A stretch of 64,000 nt of DNA from NCBI GenBank assembly GCA_035610365.1, contig CM069437.1, forward strand, positions 31,019,507-31,083,506, in the 5' to 3' direction. Position numbers and translations under genes: made by a program. Below the pieces are notes generated by a model. The model searched no databases and had not been told where the DNA came from. It saw nothing but the letters and a program-made list of their open reading frames with translations. Position 1 is the stretch's first letter; each line of letters opens with the position of its first letter. Origin of the DNA: Aquatica leii. Its lineage: Eukaryota > Arthropoda > Insecta > Coleoptera > Lampyridae. Of the stretch, positions 55,700-64,000 are shown in pieces.

Positions 55700-58600
55700 G
55701 TTTTTTTTAGTATCATTGACCTAACAGGCGTTACGAAAATGACCAAAAAGAGTCATAAATTACTTTAAAACAATGAATATTAATTCAATGCTTATTTTGA
55801 AACCCTAAGTGATGAGTAAAAACGTAATTGGTATTTTGAGAATCAAAAAATCAGTAATTTAAATGATTCTGATTAATGAATAAACAATCAATCGTTATAT
55901 TCTTATTCTAAATAATAAATACAATCTTTAAATAAATAAATATTCATTCGTTATTTTACTTTTCTGAATGAAGAATAGAAATTCGAGTTATTCCAAATTG
56001 TTATTAAAAATTTAATCGTTCGATTTAGCCTAATCCTGGGTGACTAGTAAAACCCCTAAATCCCATTGATGATGTTGAAATAAGTTAATCTGATTCCAAA
56101 TAAATTTAAAAAAAAATTTTTTTTAACATATTTAACAAAAAAACTAATAAATATGACTTGTCGCACCTAGAAATCTTACTCCGCTCTGTATTAAACGATT
56201 AAACTATAGGCAAGTAAGAAACTGTTTCAATGTAATGTCAAAAATTCTTTAATAGTCAAAATTTACGAAAAACTAATTGCAACTAAACATTCAAAATCCT
56301 GTTTTAAAAGCTAAATAACAAACATTGTAGAAAAATAAGGATCTAATTATATCACACAAAATCAATAAAATTATTATTTAATAATGTTTTATTTATCATT
56401 TAATATCATTCAAACGATAAATTAATATTCATCCACCACTCACTATCATTTGAATAATAATTAAACTTGTATTCGTCACTAACAATCATTAACAAATGAT
56501 AAATAAATCACCTGCGATTGTGCAAATAACAATTGAATTTTTAATCATCGCTTTAATGATAAATAAATGTCACACATAACAGTCACTCAAGATCAATCGA
56601 TTAATAAATGCATTGTTATTTGCAATTCATAATTTTTTAAATGATCGCTATTTTGTTATTGGTAAATCGTAAACAAAATTGATCTAACACATTGTACAAA
56701 ATAATGTTTTTTGCAAGGTTTATGTGTAAAGAGCAATTCGAATTCCAAGTATCTAACAATTGTCTTTGCCGAATCTTTATTTGCCACTTAACATCATTAA
56801 AAAGATTAAGAATTGTTTGTAGGTCACTTGCAATCACTCGAATGATAATTAATAGTTTAATCTTTACTTAACATCGTTTGAACGATAAATATCGATTTTT
56901 ATTTGTCACTTATAATTTTTTTAAATGACTGAATGCTTACGTATTACCCAAAAATGCTAGTACAACGATTGCATTTTAAAATTTCAATAAACAACCCATC
57001 CAACATGTTGATCAAAGCAATCAAAGTTTTATAGTACGGGGTAAGTTGAATTCCAAGCTGGGATGAGCTGATTAGGAATAAAAAATAATTCAATCATTAT
57101 TTTGATATGTTTGAGGAATAAAAAAATTCTAATCATCGTTTCAATATTTTTGAAGGCAAATAAAAATGTATTAATCATTTGAACGACGTTATGTGGCAAA
57201 TAAAAATTTAGTTATAATTTAATTGATAAAAATTTAATTGTTATCAAAATGTTGTTAAGTGACAAATAAAAACTCAATTGTCATTCCAATGAAAATTTAA
57301 TTGTTAAGTGATAAATAAAAAACCATGATTTCTTTTAGTTTTTATATTTTCTAAATCTGCTGACGGTTTTTTGATTTAAGGAACATAAAAGTGAGAAATG
57401 TTTTACAAATAATTCGTGAATTAATAGTTGTAATAAGAATGAACAATCACAAAGATTAAAAAAGCTCATGCATCGACGTTTTTACTTAGAATAATAATCA
57501 AACACTGGATTTATTCGTTTTGCAATCTTTGTAATGAATTGCATATTCCAATATTTTGAAATTTTGGCAATTTTACGTTTTTTAGTTAGCACATCTATTT
57601 TCAATCAACACCTAGAGCAGGCATAATTTTTAGCTTGCAGGATACATAGCTGTAATTGAAAAAGTTACGTTGAAACGCTAATCCAAATTGCAAATTAACA
57701 TTTAAAAAATAAGCAGCAAATTTCAAGCACCAATGTGTTGACAAAATCTTCATCTACCACTCACGATCATTCAAATGACAGTTTAAATGTTAATCATAAC
57801 TTCACGTCATTATCACTCATACTTTTTCAAATCGTAACTAAATGCTTAGTTTTTACTCAATAATATCAACGACCGAATTTTTTATTTCTTATTAGCAACT
57901 CCTAAATAAAAGACTCACCCAACACTGTTAAAAATAAGTTTTTTTGCAAAATTCATTCGTACAGAGTAAGTGAAATTTCAAATACTGTGTGGACCAGATT
58001 CTTCATCTGTCACTAAGGCTTCTTTGAATGATAAGTAAATTTTTATTTATTCTAATAATAATTGAATTTTTAATCATTACTCACCAACAACGACAAATAA
58101 ATACCAATAGTCACTCATAATAATTGCAATGTTAAGTAACATTTAGTTTGTCACTCATAATTTTTTAAATGATGACAATGCTTACGTATCACTTAAAATG
58201 TTAATACAACGATTCATTTTAAACTTTTTATTGGCAAATTTTAAATAAACAACCCATCCAACGTTTCGATCAAAGAAATACGTTTTATCGTAAGAAGTAA
58301 GTTGAATCTCAAGTAGGGATGAGCTAATTTCTCATTTAAGACTTATGAATAAAAAATAGTTAAATCATTATTTTGATATTTTTGAGTAATAAATTAACCT
58401 ATAATAATCGTTTCAATATTTCTGAGTGACAAATAAAAATGCATTAATCATTTGAACGACATTAAGTGGCAAATAAAAATTTAGTTGTCATTTAAATGAT
58501 TAGTGATGAAGAAAGATTTAATTTTTATCAAATCGTTAAGCGACAAATAAAAACTCAATTATCATTTCAATGAAAATTGAATTGTTAAGTGATAAAGAAA

Positions 58601-61250
58601 AAACTATAATTTCTTTTAATTTTAATCTTTTCTAAATCTGCAAAAAATAATAAACTTTATTATTTTATAGTAAAACAGTATCGAATTTAAACTATACTTC
58701 CATCGCAACTGTAGTAGCTGATAAGTGGAGGTTCATAATCGGTAAGAGAATGATTAAAACTTTATTTCTCACTCAGAACCAGTGAAAAATTAACTTTTAT
58801 TCGTAATTTATAATCAGTTGAATGATAAATACGTTTTTATTTATTATTTGGAATAAGTTAAATAAGAGTTGCAGTTTTATTTATCATTTTAAATTAAAAT
58901 CCTACAATTCAGTATTATTCAAATACGATCATTTAATTTTTAATCACCACTTTAACGTCATTAGAATACCAACCTTCATTCAAGATTATTGGAATCATAA
59001 AACTTGTACGTATTAAAACGATAAACATGTTTTTAAATGATTTTGGAACGCCATCCTGTGGTAAAAATGCCACGTAAGACAAATAGACCATTAACTTTCG
59101 CTGTCATCAAATCCAATGTCAACTTTTCTATTTTCCGTTGTAATTGATAAATAAATGTTTATAACTCACTCGCGATCATTCGAATTTTTAATCGTCACTT
59201 AACATCATTTTAACGATAAATAAATGTTAACGGTTACCCAACATCCTTCGGTTGTTAAATAAATTTGTATTTACTACTGGTAGTGTTTCTAATGATGGCT
59301 AAAATTCTTACGTTTTTTTGTTATTGGTAAATCTTAAATAAATTTTATGCAACATTGTACAAAATAATGTTTTTTGTCAGGTTTGTATACACAGTAAGTC
59401 GAATTTGAAGTACCAATTGTCTTTCCCGAATTTTTATAAGCCATTTCGGATCATTCGAATAATAATTAAAATTTAACATTATTAAAATCAGAGTTGGGCA
59501 AAACTACAATTTAAGTAAAAAAATATGATTAATATCAAATACCCAACTCTGATTAAGAAATTTTATACGTCACTCGCGATCCTTCAAATGATAATTGAAA
59601 TTTTAATCATCATTTAACATCGTTTAAACAATGAATAAATGCCAACGGTCACTCATAATCCTTTTATAAAATAAAAAATAGTTCAATCTTTATTTTAATA
59701 TTTTTGAGTAATAAATTAAAACCTTATCATCATTTCAATAATTATGAGTGGCAAATAAAAAGGTATTAAACATTTTAGCGATGTTAAGTGAAGATTTAAT
59801 TGTCATTTGAATAAAAAAAAATAAAAAATCTTTTTTATATCCGTCGACTGTTATTTGAAGAATTCAAATTATACTTTTTACTTACGTTTATAAGGAACAT
59901 AAAAGTAAGAAATTTTACATATTGCGAATAATTCGCGAATTGTGAGTATTAATAAGAATAAATAATTACAAAAATCCAAAATCTCTCAAATTGACGCTTT
60001 CATTTATATGTCAATTGTACCTTTCAATTTTGAGCTTTTTGGCATATTTCAGAGTAGAGGTGATTTTTAGCTTACAGGATAACGTAGCTTTAATTAAAAA
60101 ACTGAAAAAATTACCTATAAACGCTAATCTACATTGCAAATTAACGTTTCTGAAATAAACATTAAAAAGTAATAAAAATGTATTATTTTATAGAAAAATT
60201 ATACTGAATTTAAATGTTATTCCTATTAAGGTGTAAAAGTAAAGAGTATTTTTTGTGTAATTACTTTGACGGCTATAAAAAAAGTAGTTTTATTCATCAT
60301 TTAACATCATCGAATTAAAAAAAATCAGAATCAGTAAAATGGTGATCTTATTTCTCACTCGAAAGCAGTGGAATAACAAATAATAATAATTGCCATTTGA
60401 ATGATTTCGAGTGACGAATAAAAATTGAGTTTTTATTAAACTGTTGAGTGACAAATAAAAATTCAATTGTCTTTCCAATTAAACTTGGATTTTTGTAATT
60501 AATTGCATTTTGTCATTTTTACGTTTTTAGTTAACAGGACATATTTTACAACCAGATCCTTGTGCAGACATGATTATTAGCTTATCGGATAACGCAGCAA
60601 AACTGAAAAAGTTGCGTAGAATCATTGAATTAAAAAATAAATTTTTGTTATTCAGAATCGGTAAACTAATGATTAAAATGTTAGTTCTCACTCAGAAGCA
60701 GTAACAAATTAATTTTTATTCGTAATTTATAAGTAGTTTAATTATTAATACGTTTTTATTTATTATTTAAAATAAGTCAAATAAGAATTGAATTTTTATT
60801 TATCATTTAAGTTTTTATTTATTATTAAATTAATGACGATTTTATTTGATAATGTCCATCGTCGAATTTTAAGTACTCGATACCATTTAAATTTAAATGA
60901 TAATCTTTATTGGTCAGTTAATGCGTTAAAATGATAAATAAATTTTTAATAACTCACTCGCGATCATTCGAATGACAATTGAATTTTTAATCATCACTTA
61001 ATATCATTTGAACGAAAAATAAATGCCAACCGTTACTGAAGATCATACATTATTATTTGTTACTTAGAATTATTTAAATGATGATTAAATGCTTTTTTAT
61101 AATGTCAATCTAATAATCGATTTTTTTATTTGTTATTGGTATATGTTAAATAAAATCCCATCTTCTTTAAAACAATAAGATTTTTTAGGTACACAGTAAG
61201 TTGTAGTGACCGAATCTTATATTTGAGTTGATCGAAAAAAAAACGCTAAG
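55700..61250. repeat. Mosaic array of palindromic AT-rich motifs and shuffled duplicated blocks
   Basis: Small motifs recur dozens of times in both orientations: ATCATTYGAATRAT (near-palindromic), AYGATAAATAAAT, GTCACTTAACATC and their complements. Larger blocks are duplicated: 56920-57352 with 58155-58642 (and partly 59668-59835); 56650-56790 with 59315-59445; 57560-57720 with 60040-60170 and 60530-60640; 58735-58875 with 60655-60795. Block order is not a simple tandem. There is no coding potential. It may lie in an intron of the minus-strand gene ending at 55554. Confidence 0.7.
59489..59551. mobile_element. Tiny hAT-like MITE (63 bp) inside the array
   Basis: The left end CAGAGTTGGGCA and the right end, on the minus strand, CAGAGTTGGGTA are inverted. 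The flanking 8 bp are ATTAAAAT and ATTAAGAA, agreeing at six of eight positions. CAG ends and an 8-bp duplication suggest hAT. Very short, so the alternative is a chance hairpin. Confidence 0.55.
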
Positions 61251-61756
61251 AACTATAGAAACTTGAATTGAATTAATCGATCGCCATAAAGAAAACAAAT
61301 CACAGTCCTAACAGGCCCAGCTTTAAAGATGAAAGATAAATGCGTCAACAAAACAGTTTTTGACACAAAAAAATCACATAGCAACGAATAACTCAAAATT
61401 CAATCATATGTGGCAATTATGAGTTATTAGTTTCCCTAATCCGACGAGACCAAGACTTACCTTACATTTATATTAGACCAAATATGCAAATGCTCATAGA
61501 GAAGACGAATAATAATCAATACCAAAACCTACGCGAAGAATTTTTAAACAATGTACTAAAGATCAGTAAATTATCGCATCTAAAAAAAGAAGCTGGAACC
61601 ACAGAGCTAAAGAGAAATCCACATATGGCAGATAAGATTTCAATGTATCCATACAAATTTTCCATATAGTGATAAATGTTCCGAAGACAAAATTGGCGTT
61701 ATTCCGAGAGATGATTAGAAAAATGTTACAACAGATTCCTTGAAGCGAGGGGTTAC

Positions 61757-61925
61757 GCACGGCTGTACTCTGGTGTACATGCTCTGTGTACACATATGTA
61801 ATCTGCAGTACTCATATGTACTCTGCACAACTCATATGTACTCATGTGAATTAATGTATTCTGATAGTGTACTCATTTAAATTCATGTGTATTCAAGGTG
61901 TACTCATATGTACTCAAAATATACT
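61757..61925 (+). repeat. Minisatellite of TGTACTCATA-type units
   Basis: Units resembling (TG)TACTCATATG are repeated with variation about ten times, including TGTACTCATATGTACTC twice. Not coding. Confidence 0.75.
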
Positions 61926-62379
61926 TTTGTGTAAAATACGCCTCCAAATGAACTCGGTGTATCACCGATTGCTACGGAATCTGATGTTTGCATCAGCCGG
62001 GTGATTTTGGTAGTGCTTCAAGTGTTTTATAAATGTGAAGGTAAATATTTTATTACGCAATGTTTTTTAAGAGTTCAGTAATTTATTTACTGTATAAATG
62101 TAATAACATAACCATTATTTTAATTGTGGTATAAACTGCATCATATAGCACTTTTCTACGTGATATATGCATATCTAGTTTTAGAATTTAAAAATAATAC
62201 GAATGTCATTAATACAGTTACTAACATTATGTTGTTCGAACTCATTTTGTTACAAAATAACTTCAATTTCTCATACTGATTGCTTGATTAATAATGAAAC
62301 GCCTACTTGTAAATACCCGATAATAATTTACAGATTCCAAATTAAAAAACTTTTAAATTTTGCCCTGTACTTCTATATG

Positions 62380-64000
62380 GAAGAAAATGAAATTGCAAAT
62401 GCAACTATTAAATTAACAGTATTTGATCAATTGGAAGATCATATTAATACTGTTAAGGCTTTTCCAAAGTACATAAAAACATTGCTTGTTGTAACGGGGT
62501 TTGATAGCATTACAAGCTTAACCGAAATAAACGATATCAATTATGTCGAAGAATTTGCAGGGAACAAAATCCCTAAACTTTTTCCTAGCGAAAAGGAACG
62601 ATTTTTTTTAGTATGTAAGCAGCATGCCCTGAACTTTTAAATCATAAGAGGTCACAAGAAATTGATAATCCAATTAGTGTTACTTTAAAAAAAATCAAGA
62701 ATAGCAGAAATTTCATCCAAACCAATTCGAAAAATTGATAAAGCGCTCATGTACGTTGCTGACTTTGATTTGACCTTTAAAAACCATAGTATGTCAGTTC
62801 GAGCTAAATCTTACATTAAGAAAAAAATGCTGAACTGGACCCGAGTATTAGAGAAGATATAACGGCTAATGTAGATTTGTCGAAAGTAGAAGTATCAGAA
62901 TGAAGATCACATCAAAGATAATATTAAGTTTTACTGCTCAAAAATAGTGGACGTTTTAAAATGAAAGTGTTTTCAACATACATGTTTATAATTGGCGGAC
63001 GTTTACTATACGAAACGTTGTATGCCAACTTAAAAAATGTAATTCTGTCACTAAGCACTGTATGTTGGTACATTCAATCAGAGGAACCAGTCGAAGAAGT
63101 ATATTTTACTTCGATCGTTTAAAAGAATCTTTCAGACAAAAAGGTTTACCGATGGTAGTATGGTTGAGTGAAGATGGTACACGACTAACAGAGAAAGTGG
63201 AGTATAACGCAGTTTCTAATAAATTGGTAAGACTCACGCTTCCTTTGAAGGACAATAGACTGCTTGAGACAAATGCATATTTGGCCATATCTGCATATTG
63301 CATGCAAGGTTATTTTCATAACTATGAGTATTCTAATTATGCCTACGTGATAATAACCAAAGCTTTGGGTGCGGAAGCGCCATCCTTTTGTGTTGGCTTG
63401 TTTGTAACGAATAATCGGTTTACTCATGAAAATATTTTGGACAGATGGAAAGTTATGGATAAAATGACTTCTGATAAAAGCGATGAAATTGGTTTCACAA
63501 AAGAAATCTGATAACACTGAAACAAAGTGGTCCTGGTATCATTTAATAATAATTCTCTAGATGTGTATTTAAGACACTGTTCACATTGGTACTAAATTAA
63601 TTTACAAATTGGTAAACACCAAGTTTCAACAAGTCACATTCAAGATTTAATTAGAAACGTTTCAAAAGATAACCACATGCTAACAAGTACAGACATAAGC
63701 GGCGAAGATAAAATGTATTTTAAGAAGCACAGAAATTATCTTGTTCTTTCATTTCCTTACTAGCTTCTGAAAACGCCAAAGAAACTAAAACATATTTGAA
63801 ACTAATTCATAACATCTTATCTTCATTTTTTCGACAAAAATTTAAGCGTGAGCGAGAACGTATATACAAAATTTGGTTTGTCGTATTCTTTCTCAGAGGT
63901 TGGAAACGATGGATAATATCGACTCAAAAGTATACGTTATCAAAACAAAATTATTTCTACTAATTTATTTCAATTTATAGAACTCAATACTCATGCGTTT
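62380..64000 (+). pseudogene. Transposon-like multicopy gene, decayed, runs off the window
   Basis: The piece at 62378-62640 reads MEENEIANATIKLTVF and VVTGFDSITSLTEIND. The piece at 63062-63511 reads VVWLSEDGTRLTEKVEYNAV, then YVIITKALGAEAPSFCVGLF and RFTHENILDRWKVM. Near the end, in changing frames, FLDKNLSV-like, ERVY and FQFIELNTHA words appear. I know the order (SEDGTRLTG, PPFCL, LxRW, ...IELNAHAL) from high-copy uncharacterised proteins in insects and cnidarians that behave like transposon genes. Stops and shifts separate the pieces, so it is dead. No terminal repeats could be identified, and the 3' end is outside the window. Confidence 0.55.

Overview
The window reads as AT-rich nuclear DNA from an insect. 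The evidence is two recognisable conserved animal genes, introns of only about 46-53 bp, and a dense load of arthropod-type transposable elements (Tc1-like, hAT MITEs, BEL/Pao, Penelope-like, R1/Jockey/RTE-like LINEs). A beetle is my best guess from the combination of short introns and element types, but the sequence does not prove the order. There is no bacterial-type operon, CRISPR array, rRNA, or tRNA that I can support.

Host genes: (1) a plus-strand orthologue of ASCC2 (40524-43071), eight exons with a CUE ubiquitin-binding domain and the family's C-terminal signature, carrying one apparent 1-nt frameshift and one GC-AG intron; (2) a plus-strand wntless (wls/Evi) gene with a single-exon 540-residue CDS (53293-54915) and a probable 52-bp 5'UTR intron; (3) the last exon of an unrecognised minus-strand gene (55554-55687), converging on wls.

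Left third (1-26 kb): no host gene seen. It holds a 4.2-kb long-TIR Tc1-like element (781-4999) with a dead transposase and a nested 371-bp MITE; a ~455-470 bp satellite-like repeat in tandem and dispersed copies; a 714-bp TIR element; a textbook hAT MITE with 8-bp TSD; a 2.6-kb CACTG-ended element (13752-16328) with a broken ORF of a widespread arthropod transposon family; a foldback element interrupted by an insert that carries a hammerhead-like ribozyme; and two further hammerhead-like motifs near 24 kb.

Middle (26-50 kb): a young, almost intact BEL/Pao retrotransposon (26125-32763; LTRs differ at one base of 235; one gag-pol frame broken by two stop codons); an RTE-like LINE split by a palindromic pair of Penelope-like elements (34794-38439) that made a 13-bp target duplication; ASCC2; a second Penelope remnant flanked by inverted hammerhead-bearing repeats (43.4-44.3 kb); then degenerate R1-like and Jockey-like LINEs on the minus strand and pogo-type transposase scraps.

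Right end (50-64 kb): an unassigned stretch (49.8-53.2 kb), wls, the minus-strand terminal exon, a ~5.5-kb mosaic array built from palindromic AT-rich motifs and shuffled duplicated blocks (55.7-61.2 kb), a minisatellite (61.76-61.93 kb), and a decayed transposon-like gene that runs off the end.

The most notable signal is the recurrence of hammerhead-type ribozyme cores (CTGANGA...GAAAC) at seven places, in at least four different repeat families, most of them at Penelope-like element ends. All calls are from reading the sequence; no database search was run.
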